NCBI RefSeq assembly: GCF_052050035.1
Contig: NZ_CP189882.1
Span: 2,542,001 to 2,606,000, forward strand
Direction of reading: 5' to 3'
Source: Symbiopectobacterium purcellii_A
GTDB lineage: Bacteria > Pseudomonadota > Gammaproteobacteria > Enterobacterales > Enterobacteriaceae
Length of the DNA: 64,000 nt
Part shown: positions 1-9,120 of the stretch, one piece after another
How the letters are laid out: each line of letters begins with the position of its first letter
Numbering within the stretch: the stretch's first letter is position 1
Notes under the pieces: model-generated
What the model saw: only the letters and a program-made list of their open reading frames with translations
Told to the model about the DNA's origin: nothing
Database searches by the model: none
Translations under genes and position numbers: made by a program

Positions 1-897
1 TTCGATGACCGCATTATTTCTCTCTATTCCAGAGGGTTATCAACCCGTGATATTCAGGCACACTTTAAAGAAGTCTACGGGGTCGATGTTTCCGCTGGCT
101 TCATTTCTCAAGTGACCAATGCTGTGATGGATGAAGTTAAGCGCTGGCAGCAACGGCCGCTGGATGCGCTTTATCCCATTGTTTACCTTGACTGTATTGT
201 TGTCAAAAGCCAGGACGGCGGAGCCGTGGCCAACAAGTCTGTTTATCTGGCCCTCGGCGTCAACGGCCAGGGCGAAAAAGAGCTGCTGGGGCTATGGATA
301 GCCAAAACTGAGGGGGCCAAGTTCTGGTTATCTGTGATGACAGAACTGAAAAATCGTGGGCTAAAGGACATCTTCGTCGCCTGCTGCGATGGCCTGAAAG
401 GCTTTCCTGATGCCATTGAAGCTGTTTACCCGCATACGCGGGTACAGCTCTGCATTGTGCATCAGGTGCGGAACTCGCTGCGCTACGTCGGCTGGAAAGA
501 GCGTAAGGCCGTTGCTGCTGACCTGCGCACCATCTATAGTTCCGCAACGCTAGAGGGCGCTGAAGAGGCCCTGGATGCCTTCGCGGCCAAATGGGATGAA
601 CAGTTCCCGACGATCAGCCCGTCGTGGAGAAATAATTGGGAACGTCTCATCGTCATTTTTGACTTTCCGCCGGAGATCCGCAAGGTTATCTACACCACCA
701 ACGCGATAGAGTCGTTAAATGCTTCATTGCGCAAGATAACGAAAACGCGACGAATATTTCCAACGGATGACTCGGTGATAAAATTACTCTATCTAGCCTT
801 GCATAATATCTCTGCTAAATGGACCTTGCCAATCAGAGACTGGAAACCTGCTATGAGCCAATTCATGTTGATGTATGGAGAACGAATCTCCGGTTAA
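1..897 (+). CDS. IS256-family transposase, C-terminal part (open at window edge)
   Basis: The frame is open from base 1, so the N-terminus lies outside the window. It matches codon for codon the intact 403-residue transposase at 53634-54845 from about residue 106 onward. The mutator-type DDE residues are visible: LDCIVV (first D), CCDGLKGFPDAI (second D) and TTNAIESLN (E). The right inverted repeat of the element, ending ACAGACTC, lies just past the stop and ends at about 934, where it meets an IS5-type fragment. The protein would cut and paste its own DNA. Whether this copy is complete cannot be judged from the window. Confidence 0.9.
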   Translation, partial: FDDRIISLYSRGLSTRDIQAHFKEVYGVDVSAGFISQVTNAVMDEVKRWQQRPLDALYPIVYLDCIVVKSQDGGAVANKSVYLALGVNGQGEKELLGLWIAKTEGAKFWLSVMTELKNRGLKDIFVACCDGLKGFPDAIEAVYPHTRVQLCIVHQVRNSLRYVGWKERKAVAADLRTIYSSATLEGAEEALDAFAAKWDEQFPTISPSWRNNWERLIVIFDFPPEIRKVIYTTNAIESLNASLRKITKTRRIFPTDDSVIKLLYLALHNISAKWTLPIRDWKPAMSQFMLMYGERISG

Positions 898-934
898 GCA
901 ATGGAGCCATTTACACAAAATTCTTTACAGACTC

Positions 935-1651
935 CCATTAGATAAACTGCTTTTTATTTTATTGTATTTAAAATGTTATCCGACCTATGATTTTCAAGGA
1001 CTTCTTTTTGGTTTAGATAGAACACGGGTATGTCGCTGGGTAAAAATATTATTGCCGGTTTTAGAGATGACCTTGGGGCGAGAATGTGTTTTGCCCGCTC
1101 GTCAAATTCGCTCTGCTGAGGAATTTTTTCGCGCCTTTCCTGGAGTTAAAGACGTCTTTATTGATGGGACAGAGCGACCTGTCCAAAAGCCTAAGAATCT
1201 GCGTCGGCGAAAAAAAATGTATTCGGGAAAGAAAAGACAGACCACTCGAAAAGGGCTTATTATGACTGACGAAACAAGGCAAATTGGATTTATCCCCATG
1301 AGCAAAAATGGGCGCCGTCACGATAAACGCTTACTCGATAAAGTCGATATAATTCGCCATATTCCTCCTGAGGTAACCATCTGGGCAGATACCGGTTTTC
1401 AAGGTATAGATAAGCAGCATCCTAATACACAAATTCCAAAAAAAGGAACTCGAAAAAGACCTTTATCGCCTGAACAAAAACAAGAAAATAAAATAATCTC
1501 GGGCATCCGTATTACAGTTGAACACGCCATCGCGGGTATCAAGCGCCTCGGTTGCATGACCCAAATTTTACGGAATCGTAGACCCTTTATTGATGATACC
1601 TTCTTACTCCTTAGCGCCGGTCTTTGGAATTTCCATCTCAGAACAGCGTAA
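935..1651 (+). pseudogene. IS5-family (DDE_Tnp_4 type) transposase, 5' truncated by IS256
   Basis: The protein runs from LDKLLFILLYLKCYP to the end LWNFHLRTA. It shows a helix-turn-helix-like start, then DGTERP (D), WADTGFQG (D) and VEHAIAG (E), as in IS5-family transposases. The upstream part is lost: the IS256 end at 934 joins directly, and the frame runs on in phase into IS256 sequence from an ATG at 875. The copy at 55521-56272 keeps about 34 more bases on the left, so this one has lost more of its N-terminus. The element's right end (AAGCAACACGCT) is near 1702. Probably inactive because it lacks its left end. Confidence 0.8.
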
Positions 1652-1702
1652 AATTTACTTCAATCACCGAAACACCCTTATTTCACTATTAAGCAACACG
1701 CT

Positions 1703-2285
1703 TATTGCCTTCCAGACCAATATCTTGGCGTTGAATGCTGCGGTTGAAGCCGCCCGTGCCGGTGAGCAAGGTCGCGGGTTTGCCGTGGTGGCCGGTGAAG
1801 TGCGCAGTCTGGCGCAGCGCAGTGCACAGGCGGCGAAAGAGATTGAATCCCTGATCGGTGAGTCTGGCTGCTTGGTTGATACCGGCGCGTATCTGGTTTC
1901 ACAGGCGGGGGATACCATGGGTGAGAACGTTCAGGCGGTCACCAGCGTGACTGACATCATGGGGGAAATTGCCTCCGCGTCTGATGAGCAGAGCCGAGGT
2001 ATCAGTCAGGTAAGTCATGCGGTATCGGAAATGGACAGCGCAGTGCAGCAGAATGCAGCGTTAGTACAGGAAGCCTCTGCGGCGGCGGTATCGCTGGAAG
2101 ATCAGGCCGGGCGGTTAACGCAGGCGGTTGCGGTATTCCAAATAGCCTCATCAGCGCCTGCGCATGCACTGGCAGCCTCGACGGGCGCTGCGGCGCCAAC
2201 GTCAGTGCGCAGCAACCCTGCGTTGCCTGCGGTAGGCACAAAACGGGTCAAACCGGATGACAGTCACAATTGGGAAACCTTTTGA
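1703..2285 (+). pseudogene. Methyl-accepting chemotaxis protein, C-terminal signalling fragment
   Basis: After the IS5 end the frame encodes the chemoreceptor hairpin tip and descending helix: AFQTNILALNAAVEAARAGE is the near-invariant signalling tip, followed by GFAVVAGEVRSLAQRSAQAA and DIMGEIASASDEQSRGI. It ends in NWETF, the pentapeptide that tethers CheR and CheB in Tar/Tsr-type receptors. Periplasmic sensor, membrane segments, HAMP and the first methylation helix are all missing, cut off by the IS5-type insertion. The ligand cannot be told. The fragment has no start of its own other than one inside the IS (1590). Confidence 0.88.
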
Positions 2286-2310
2286 TCGCGATTGAGCGGT
2301 GAACGCCATA

Positions 2311-2340
2311 AAAACGCCCCGGCAAGAACCGGGGCGTTTG
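2311..2340. terminator. Bidirectional intrinsic terminator between chemoreceptor and ettA
   Basis: Perfect stem AACGCCCCGG / CCGGGGCGTT with loop CAAGAA, flanked by A-rich and T-rich sides. It sits between the converging ends of the chemoreceptor fragment (+) and ettA (-), so it can serve both. Confidence 0.75.
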
Positions 2341-2379
2341 ATACAGTGAGCCAGTTAACTGTCTGACGTTAACGGCACA

Positions 2380-4047
2380 TTACTTTGCGATACGCTTGTA
2401 CTTGATGCGGTGAGGTTCCAGTGCATCTGCGCCCAGCGTGCGTTTCTTGTACTCTTCGTACTCGGTGAAGTTGCCTTCAAAGAACTCCACTTTGCCTTCA
2501 TCCTGATAATCCAGAATATGAGTAGCAATACGGTCCAAGAACCAACGGTCGTGGGAAATGACCATGGCACAGCCGGGGAACTCCAGCAGGGCGTTTTCCA
2601 GCGCGCGCAGGGTTTCAATATCCAGGTCGTTGGTTGGTTCATCAAGCAGCAGCACGTTGCCGCCGACTTGCAGCAGCTTCGCCAGATGCAGGCGACTGCG
2701 TTCACCACCGGACAATTCTCCGACGCGTTTGCCCTGATCGGTGCCTTTAAAGTTAAAGCGGCCAACATAAGCACGACTTGGCATCTCGGTGGTGCCAACA
2801 CGCATGATGTCCAGCCCGCCGGAGACTTCTTCCCACACGGTTTTGCTGTTGTTCATGCTGTCACGGAACTGATCAACTGACGCCAGTTTTACCGTTTCGC
2901 CCAGTTCGATAGTGCCGCCATCGGGCTGCTCTTGGCCGGACATCATACGGAACAGCGTTGATTTACCGGCACCGTTCGGGCCGATAATCCCAACAATTGC
3001 CCCCTTGGGCACCGCGAACGACAGGCCGTCAATCAGTTGGCGCTCACCGTAGGCCTTGCTCAGGTTTGTGACTTCCACCACTTTGTCGCCCAGGCGTAGA
3101 CCTGGTGGAATGAACAGTTCGTTGGTTTCGTTACGTTTCTGGTATTCGGTACTGTTAAGCTCTTCAAAGCGAGCCAGACGGGCTTTGCCTTTAGCATGAC
3201 GGCCTTTAGCACCCTGACGCAACCACTCCAGCTCTTTCTCAATGGATTTACGGCGAGCCGCTTCCTGAGAGGCTTCCTGCGCCAGACGCTGGTCTTTTTG
3301 TTCCAGCCAGGAAGAGTAGTTACCTTCCCACGGAATGCCTTCGCCGCGGTCCAGTTCCAGAATCCAGCCAGCCACGTTATCGAGGAAGTAACGGTCGTGG
3401 GTGATGGCAACCACGGTGCCTTCGAAGTCGTGCAGGAAGCGTTCCAGCCAGGCCACGGATTCTGCATCCAGGTGGTTGGTTGGTTCGTCGAGCAGCAGCA
3501 TGTCGGGTTTTTCCAACAGCAGGCGACACAGTGCCACGCGGCGGCGTTCGCCACCGGACAGCTTGGCGATTTTTGCATCCCATTCCGGTAGGCGCAGCGC
3601 ATCAGCAGCACGTTCTAACTGGTTATCCAGATTATGGCCGTCGTGCGCTTGAATGATCTCTTCCAGCTTACCCTGTTCAGCCGCCAGCTTGTCGAAATCG
3701 GCATCCGGATCGGCGTACAGTGCATACACCTCATCCAGACGTTTGAGCGCGCCGACCACTTCCGATACCGCTTCTTCGACGGATTCACGTACTGTGTGTT
3801 CCGGGTTGAGCTGCGGTTCTTGCGGCAAGTAGCCGATTTTGATGCCAGGTTGCGGGCGCGCTTCCCCTTCGATGTCTTTATCGATCCCTGCCATGATGCG
3901 CAGCAGGGTGGATTTCCCTGCGCCGTTCAGACCCAGCACGCCAATTTTTGCGCCTGGGAAGAAGCTGAGGGAGATATTCTTTAAAATATGGCGCTTCGGC
4001 GGAACCACTTTGCCGACGCGGTGCATGGTATAGACGTATTGAGCCAC
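2380..4047 (-). CDS. ettA: Energy-dependent translational throttle protein EttA (ABC-F)
   Basis: EttA binds the ribosomal E site and gates the first peptide bond according to the ATP/ADP ratio. The 555-residue product has the family length and starts MAQYVYTMHRVGKVVPP like the E. coli protein. It has two ATPase domains: Walker A GLNGAGKST with signature LSGGERRRV and Walker B MLLLDEPTNHLD, then a charged linker (residues about 240-300), then GPNGAGKST, LSGGERSRL and VLLLDEPTNDLD. The C-terminus EPHRIKYKRIAK is typical. There are no membrane segments, as expected for ABC-F. It is divergent from slt; the shared upstream region holds an IS3 copy, which lies about 376 bp from the ettA start. Confidence 0.97.
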   Translation of the reverse strand: MAQYVYTMHRVGKVVPPKRHILKNISLSFFPGAKIGVLGLNGAGKSTLLRIMAGIDKDIEGEARPQPGIKIGYLPQEPQLNPEHTVRESVEEAVSEVVGALKRLDEVYALYADPDADFDKLAAEQGKLEEIIQAHDGHNLDNQLERAADALRLPEWDAKIAKLSGGERRRVALCRLLLEKPDMLLLDEPTNHLDAESVAWLERFLHDFEGTVVAITHDRYFLDNVAGWILELDRGEGIPWEGNYSSWLEQKDQRLAQEASQEAARRKSIEKELEWLRQGAKGRHAKGKARLARFEELNSTEYQKRNETNELFIPPGLRLGDKVVEVTNLSKAYGERQLIDGLSFAVPKGAIVGIIGPNGAGKSTLFRMMSGQEQPDGGTIELGETVKLASVDQFRDSMNNSKTVWEEVSGGLDIMRVGTTEMPSRAYVGRFNFKGTDQGKRVGELSGGERSRLHLAKLLQVGGNVLLLDEPTNDLDIETLRALENALLEFPGCAMVISHDRWFLDRIATHILDYQDEGKVEFFEGNFTEYEEYKKRTLGADALEPHRIKYKRIAK

Positions 4048-4423
4048 GTTGCGACTTCGCCTCTCTATGGGTTAATGGATACAGTGCGTAGCCCGCGCTG
4101 CATCAAGGTTAACGATGAAGGTGGGGCGTCGCCCTCTTCGATTTATCGTTATGCTGATGCGGAGTGTAGCTGGTTTCGCCGTGCGATCCCAGCCATCATC
4201 CCTCACTGTCTGCCACTCTGTGAAATGGCTCCAAGGGCGGCGTTTTAGTGCACTGTAGTCAACCCGGAATTTATAAACGGTTATCCTTACGTTGCTTGAC
4301 ATTTTATTCCCTTTTACGAAATATCGCCGCTGCCCATCCTGTGCCACACTGGAGGGCAGCACATGTCGTCTGGATGATGCAAATTTTGCTAATGCAAACC
4401 GCGGGTTTGCAATGACGGCGGCG
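4048..4423. other. ettA upstream region, no convincing gene
   Basis: About 376 bp between the ettA start and the IS3 left end. It should hold the ettA promoter on the minus strand. The only structure seen is a perfect palindrome, TGCAAACC GCG GGTTTGCA, at 4393-4411. A 96-codon frame on the minus strand (4072-4362) has no recognisable domain and was not called. Confidence 0.5.
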
Positions 4424-4477
4424 TGTAGTGGTTAAATAATCAGGACACTAAACTTACATCCAAAACGGAGGTGTTTA

Positions 4478-4756
4478 GTGAACCATAAACGACAATTTAC
4501 CCCTGAGTTTAAAAAGGAAGCCGTTGCCCTGGTAACAGAGCAGGGCTATACGATAGCCAGGGCAGCAGCATCGCTGGGCATAAGCAACAAAACCCTGCAT
4601 ACATGGGTCTCGCTGGCACGCGAGCAGAGCAACGGCGTACTCAGCGATGATGAACGTGCAGAGTTAAAACGGTTACAAAAGGAAAACAAAGAGTTACGTA
4701 CAGAGAAGGAGATGCTAAAAAAGGCGAGTGCCTTCTTCGCGAAACATATGTCGTGA
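4478..4756 (+). CDS. IS3-family transposase OrfA
   Basis: Small DNA-binding protein of 92 residues: helix-turn-helix (FTPEFKKEAVALVTEQGYTI, then SLGISNKTLHTWV) followed by a leucine-zipper-like coiled coil (RAELKRLQKENKELRTEKEM). The start is GTG at 4478 with GGAGG upstream. Near the end the codons CTA AAA AAG form the slippery heptamer A AAA AAG, the usual -1 frameshift signal that yields the OrfAB fusion transposase. OrfB follows with a 4-base overlap. The same gene is broken in copy 2. Confidence 0.9.
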   Translation: MNHKRQFTPEFKKEAVALVTEQGYTIARAAASLGISNKTLHTWVSLAREQSNGVLSDDERAELKRLQKENKELRTEKEMLKKASAFFAKHMS

Positions 4757-5710
4757 GATACCGGTTCATTCTCGACAATGCCACTGACTTCAGCGTTCGT
4801 ACACTCTGTCGGGTCATGCGTGTGACGGCCTCTGCCTGGTATGCATGGCGAAAAAAGCCCGCCGAACCGCTGCAAAAAGACGTGGAGGTCCGGGTCAGGT
4901 TAAAGGCGCTGTTCGCCGCCAGCAGGCAGGGAGCAGGAAGCCGGACGCTGGTCAAAAGGCTTCGTGGAGAAGGCATCATAATCAGCCGCTGGCGGGTGAG
5001 GAAACTCATGCAGGAAGAGGGGCTGGTCTGCCGACAGCGCCGGACTTATAAGGTCACGACAAAACACCGCCCGGGTGCAGAGGTGGCACCAAACCTGCTG
5101 AACCAGAATTTTAACCCGCCGGGGCCAAATCAGGTGTGGGCGAGTGACATCACGTATCTGAAGACCGGTGAAGGCTGGCTGTATCTGGCGGCTATTATGG
5201 ATTTGTACTCCCGGCAGATAGTGGGCTGGCAGGTGGACAGACGGATGACCTCATCGCTGGTCTGCGGGGCCCTGATGAAGGCATATAACCTGCGAACTCG
5301 CCCGCCGGGCCTGGTGGTGCATACGGACAGGGGGGCGCAGTACACGGGACAACGCTTTCAGGCGCTGCTGAGCAGCTATAGCCAAGCGACATTATTTTGA
5401 TAACAGCCAGCTATGCTTCTTTGCCGCATATCAGGGCATAGGATGTAATCATTTTTAAGTCGGTTGGCTATACAGGCTGAGGAGCAGTATGGGAGACGTG
5501 GGTGCCTGCTGGGATAATGCGGTGATGGAGCGCTTCTGGGGCAGTCTGAAACATGAATGGTTGCTGCTGGTACCCCAGCCAACACGGGCTTACATGGAGC
5601 AGGATGTGGCGACGTATATCCGCTACTACAACCTAGACAGGCATCATGCCGCTAACGGGGATCTGTCTCCGGTGCGTTATGAACAAATGGCTGAGAAAAA
5701 AGTGTCCTGA
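4753..5710 (+). pseudogene. IS3-family transposase OrfB, interrupted by MITE-1
   Basis: Integrase-type (rve) transposase. Visible parts are an HTH_21-like region (residues about 40-95), then WASDITYLKTGEGWLYLAAI (first D), HTDRGAQY (second D) and, after the interruption, WDNAVMERFWGSLK (E). A MITE-1 copy at 5377-5472 inserts after LLSSY and adds a premature stop at 5398. Excising it at the TA restores the frame into the part that ends EQMAEKKVS. Translation starts at GTG 4753 or, more likely, by -1 frameshift from OrfA. Confidence 0.88.
5377..5472 (+). repeat. MITE-1 copy a (IS630-type ends), inside IS3 OrfB
   Basis: 96 bp counting the TA duplications, beginning TATAGCCAAGCGACATTATT and ending GTCGGTTGGCTATA. 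IS3 copy 2 has the uninterrupted sequence here, which proves a clean TA insertion. Confidence 0.93.
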
Positions 5711-5799
5711 TTTACTTGACCAGTGCAGCGTTCTGAGGCGAAATGTATCAGTGATGTGCACATTGCATGTCGATAACCGTTTGGGATGAGGTGGTTTGG

Positions 5800-7725
5800 A
5801 TGAAGGGTAACATGGGGCGCAGGGTGCGCATTGCCATCCTGTGTCTGGCGGGGGTTACAAACTCGGCCATGGCGGATACGCTGGATGCTCAACGCCAGCG
5901 CTATCAGCAGGTTAAGCAGGCGTGGGACAGTAATCAGATGGATACCGTGCAGGCGTTGATGACAACCTTGCGCGATTACCCGCTTTATCCTTATCTGGAA
6001 TACCGTGCGTTAACACAATCGCTGGGGCAGGTGAGCAGCAGCGACGTCAGTGCATTCTCCGCGCGTTATCCAACGTTACCGCCTGCGCGTAACCTGAAAT
6101 CCCTGTTTGTGAATGAACTGGCGCGCCGCGAAGATTGGGCGGGCCTGCTGGCGTTTGCACCCACCTCACCCAAACCGGTTGTGGCGCACTGTAATCACCT
6201 CTATGCCCGCTATGCAACGGGACAACGTCAGGGCGTGTGGGATGAAGCAAAGGCCATCTGGCTGACCGGACGTTCGCTGCCTACCACCTGCGATAAGCTG
6301 TTTGCCGTCTGGGAAGCTGCCGGTGAAAAAACACCCATCGCCGTACTGGAGCGCATTCGGTTAGCAATGAACGAGGGCAGCACCGGTCTGGTGAACTATC
6401 TGGTGAAACAGCTTCCACCTGATTACCGCATCATCAGCGATGCGTTGATGAAGTTGCAGAACGACCCCAAAACTGTAGAGCGTTTTGCTCGCAGCGTGGG
6501 GCCAACCGATTTTACACGCAATGCCACGCTGGTCGCCTTCCGCCAATTGGCTCGACAGGATGAAGAGGGCGCCCGCGCGCTTATCAGCGTATTGGTGCGG
6601 CTGCAAAAAATGAGCGAAGCCGATCGCCGAGAGATGGAAGAAGCGGTGGCCTGGCGTTGGATGGGGACCGGTGCTACGCCAGAACAGGCCGCCTGGCGTG
6701 ATGCCGTGGCGCAGCGCAGCCAATCAACCAGCCTGATTGAACGCAGGGTACGTATGACGCTCGGAGAGGGGGATAAAGCGGGGCTGCGCTTCTGGCTCGC
6801 GAAACTTCCGGCTGAGGCGTTACAGAAAGAGGAGTGGCGCTACTGGCAAGCGATGTTGCTGTTAGATAACGGGCAGCGTCAGGACGGTGAGGCCATACTA
6901 CGATCGCTGATGCAGGGACGGGGCTTCTACCCGATGGTTGCCGCGCAGAAGCTCGGCATCCCTTATTCGTTGACCATTGCGTCGTCCATCCCGGATAAAA
7001 CCCTGGCGCAACGTCCGGAGATTGCGCGCGTGCGCGAGCTGATGTACTGGAACATGGACAATCTGGCGCGCAGCGAATGGGGGGAACTGGTGGCGAGCAG
7101 TGATAAGCCGCGTCAGGGAGCGTTAGCGTGTTACGCATTTGATCAAGGCTGGGCTGACCTTAGCGTGCAGGCGACCATCGTGGCCAAGTTGTGGGACAAT
7201 CTGGAAGAGCGTTTCCCGCTGGCATGGCGCGACACCTTCAAGCGAATGACACAAGGGCGTGCCATTCAACAGAGCTATGCGATGGCGATTGCCCGCCAGG
7301 AAAGCGCCTGGAACCCGCAAGCGCGCTCTCCGGTCGGTGCCTCTGGCCTGATGCAACTGATGCCAGCCACCGCACAGCATACCGCGAAAAAGAGCAACCT
7401 GAGCGGCTATGTCAACAGCAGCCAGCTGTTCGATCCCGAAACCAATATCCTGTTAGGCACCACCTATCTGGATGATGTCTATCAGACCTTCAATAACAAC
7501 CGTATCCTTGCCAGTGCGGCCTATAATGCCGGGCCTTCGCGCGTGAATACCTGGCTGAAAAACAGCGCAGGGCGTCTCGACCCGGTTGCCTTTATTGAAA
7601 GTATTCCGTTTACCGAAACGCGTGGCTATGTGAAAAACGTGCTGGCCTACGATGCTTTCTACCGCTACTTCCTGCGTCAGAATGACAGCGTCTTGACGTC
7701 AGCAGAGTGGGGACAGCGTTACTAG
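5800..7725 (+). CDS. slt: Soluble lytic murein transglycosylase Slt70
   Basis: Periplasmic exolytic enzyme that cleaves the MurNAc-GlcNAc bond and makes 1,6-anhydro-muropeptides. 641 residues from ATG 5800 (E. coli 645). That start gives a signal peptide with cleavage after SAMA, before DTLDAQRQRY, and has GAGGTG upstream; an in-frame ATG at 5767 would add an acidic stretch ahead of it, and ATG 5812 is also possible. The long superhelical U/L domain is followed by the catalytic domain with ARQESAWNPQARSPVGASGL (catalytic Glu) and AAYNAGPSRVNTWL. The stop codon TAG uses the first base of the IS5-family element that begins at 7725, so the insertion removed the native downstream sequence but left the protein intact. 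Confidence 0.96.
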   Translation: MKGNMGRRVRIAILCLAGVTNSAMADTLDAQRQRYQQVKQAWDSNQMDTVQALMTTLRDYPLYPYLEYRALTQSLGQVSSSDVSAFSARYPTLPPARNLKSLFVNELARREDWAGLLAFAPTSPKPVVAHCNHLYARYATGQRQGVWDEAKAIWLTGRSLPTTCDKLFAVWEAAGEKTPIAVLERIRLAMNEGSTGLVNYLVKQLPPDYRIISDALMKLQNDPKTVERFARSVGPTDFTRNATLVAFRQLARQDEEGARALISVLVRLQKMSEADRREMEEAVAWRWMGTGATPEQAAWRDAVAQRSQSTSLIERRVRMTLGEGDKAGLRFWLAKLPAEALQKEEWRYWQAMLLLDNGQRQDGEAILRSLMQGRGFYPMVAAQKLGIPYSLTIASSIPDKTLAQRPEIARVRELMYWNMDNLARSEWGELVASSDKPRQGALACYAFDQGWADLSVQATIVAKLWDNLEERFPLAWRDTFKRMTQGRAIQQSYAMAIARQESAWNPQARSPVGASGLMQLMPATAQHTAKKSNLSGYVNSSQLFDPETNILLGTTYLDDVYQTFNNNRILASAAYNAGPSRVNTWLKNSAGRLDPVAFIESIPFTETRGYVKNVLAYDAFYRYFLRQNDSVLTSAEWGQRY

Positions 7726-8640
7726 GCTGTGTCCCTTAATTGCTTGAGCTATAGTATCCATCTGTTTCTAAGACACTTTGGATTATGGCTCGCTACGATC
7801 TTTCTGATGAAGCATGGGCAATCATTGAGCCCTTGTTACCAACCGTTTTGACATCTCCGCAGGCAGGCCGGCCATGGGCAGAACATCGCAAAATCGTCAA
7901 CGGCATGTTCTGGATACTGTGTTCAGGTGCCCCATGGCTTGATTTACCTGAACGTTACGGCCCATGGAAAACCGTTTATAACCGTTTCAATAGATGGTCA
8001 AAGTCTGGAGTTATTAACATTATTTTTAATAAGTTACTTTCATTTCTTGATGCTCATGGACTTGTTGACTGGTCAGCCACTGCGCTGGATGGCAGCAATA
8101 TCCGTGCGCTCAAATGTGCGGCTGGCGCTCAAAAAAACATCCCGATATTACCAACGATAACAGCCTGGGTCGCTCACGAGGTGGTTATGGCACCAAAATC
8201 CACATGGCGACTGACGGAAGCGGCATCCCGCTAAATATCGTACTGAGTGCTGGGCAGGCTCACGAAAGCCTGTTCGCGTTACGACTCCTGGACGGCATTG
8301 GCGTGCAACGGCAGAACGGTAGCATGAAGCGTCGTGGTCATGCGGTACTGGCTGACAAAGCCTACTCTGGCAATGCACTCCGTAACGAGTTGAAAAGAAA
8401 AGGGATAAGAGCGGTTATTCCCCGAAAATCAAATGAAAAACTGGCTTCAGATGGACGCTCACAACTTTATCGTGATGCTTATCGCCGTCGCAACGTTGTA
8501 GAAAGATGTTTTGGCCGTTTAAAGGAATATAGACGGATTGCCACACGTTATGAAAAAACGGCAAGAAACTATCTAGCAATGGTGAAACTGGGCTGCATCC
8601 GCTTGTTTTACGCCCGGTTACGTAATTAAGGGACACAGCC
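7725..8640 (+). mobile_element. IS5-family element (IS427-like group), apparently intact
   Basis: 916 bp with perfect terminal repeats GGCTGTGTCCCTTAATT / AATTAAGGGACACAGCC and TA on both sides (7723-7724, 8641-8642). It lies between the slt stop and the trpR promoter. The slt-trpR spacing is otherwise short, so it separates two genes that normally abut. Confidence 0.9.
7785..8629 (+). CDS. IS5-family transposase made by -1 ribosomal frameshift
   Basis: Two overlapping frames: 7785-8234 (MARYDLSDEAWAIIEPLLP, the typical IS427-group N-terminus with the first catalytic D in TALDGSN) and 8114-8629 (RSRGGYGTKIHMATDGSGIP, then VLADKAYSGNALR with the second D and VVERCFGRLKEYRRIATRYE with the E). 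At the switch the zero-frame codons CAA AAA AAC give the canonical slippery heptamer A AAA AAC, and the second frame is -1 to the first. A fused DDE transposase of about 280 residues is therefore expected, and this copy looks functional. Confidence 0.88.
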
Positions 8641-8711
8641 TAGGTGCTAGGTTACCGATACGATTTTTCACGCACGATATCGGTGATTTCCCAATGATTA
8701 TGCTATGCTGC

Positions 8712-8730
8712 TGTACTCGTTAACGAGTAT
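8712..8730 (+). promoter_or_regulatory. trp operator in the trpR promoter
   Basis: Palindrome GTACTCGTTAACGAGTAT about 12 bases before the trpR ATG, matching the known operator pattern GTACT-(N)-AGTAC of TrpR targets. It implies autorepression of trpR, as in E. coli. The IS5-family element ends about 70 bp upstream and so leaves the operator intact. Confidence 0.75.
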
Positions 8731-8741
8731 GGCAGCCCGCG

Positions 8742-9071
8742 ATGACCCCTTTATCACATACCGATCCTGCGTTTTCTGAACACGGCAATGAAGACTGGCT
8801 CAAGTTTGTTGAGCTAGTGAAGCTCTCCGTGGCGGAAGATCTGCATCACCCGCTGTTGCAACTGTTATTGACGCCAGACGAACGCACGGCGCTTGCTACG
8901 CGTGTGCGCATCATTCAGGAGTTAATGCGAGGAGAGATGAGCCAGCGTGAATTGAAAAACGAATTGGGTGCTGGTATTGCGACCATTACGCGCGGATCTA
9001 ACAGTTTAAAAGCGGCATCGCCTGCACTGAAACAGTGGCTGGACGCACAGCTGCTGCCAGAAGGTAAATAG
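8742..9071 (+). CDS. trpR: Trp operon repressor TrpR
   Basis: Dimeric tryptophan-sensing repressor of trp, aroH, mtr and its own gene. 109 residues (E. coli 108). The helix-turn-helix is nearly identical to E. coli: MSQRELKNELGAGIATITRG. The core helices LLLTPDERTALATRVRIIQE and the tryptophan-pocket arginines (RVRI, ITRGSNSLK) are kept. It ends 22 bases before a terminator shared with yjjX. Normally follows slt directly; here an IS lies between. Confidence 0.96.
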   Translation: MTPLSHTDPAFSEHGNEDWLKFVELVKLSVAEDLHHPLLQLLLTPDERTALATRVRIIQELMRGEMSQRELKNELGAGIATITRGSNSLKAASPALKQWLDAQLLPEGK

Positions 9072-9092
9072 GTCTGTTGGACATCATAAAGG

Positions 9093-9117
9093 TTAAGGGG
9101 CATCGCGCCCCTTAAAC
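9093..9117. terminator. Hairpin between trpR and yjjX
   Basis: Stem TTAAGGGGC / GCCCCTTAA with a short ATCGC loop, between two converging genes. The T run is short, so strength is uncertain. Confidence 0.6.
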
Positions 9118-9120
9118 GGG

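Larger units (their letters stand above)
4424..5727 (+). mobile_element. IS3-family element, copy 1, carrying a MITE-1 insertion
   Basis: Ends are TGTAGTGGTTAAATAATCAGG and, inverted, TGCACTGGTCAAGTAAATCAGG; the element starts TG and ends CA. A 3-bp target duplication GCG lies at 4421-4423 and 5728-5730. Total 1304 bp, or about 1208 without the MITE at 5377-5472. It sits in the ettA-slt divergent intergenic region, 5' of slt. Confidence 0.9.

Noticed and set aside
4072..4362. 96-codon frame between ettA and the IS3 copy
   Set aside because: No domain, no convincing ribosome site, and it overlaps the expected ettA promoter.
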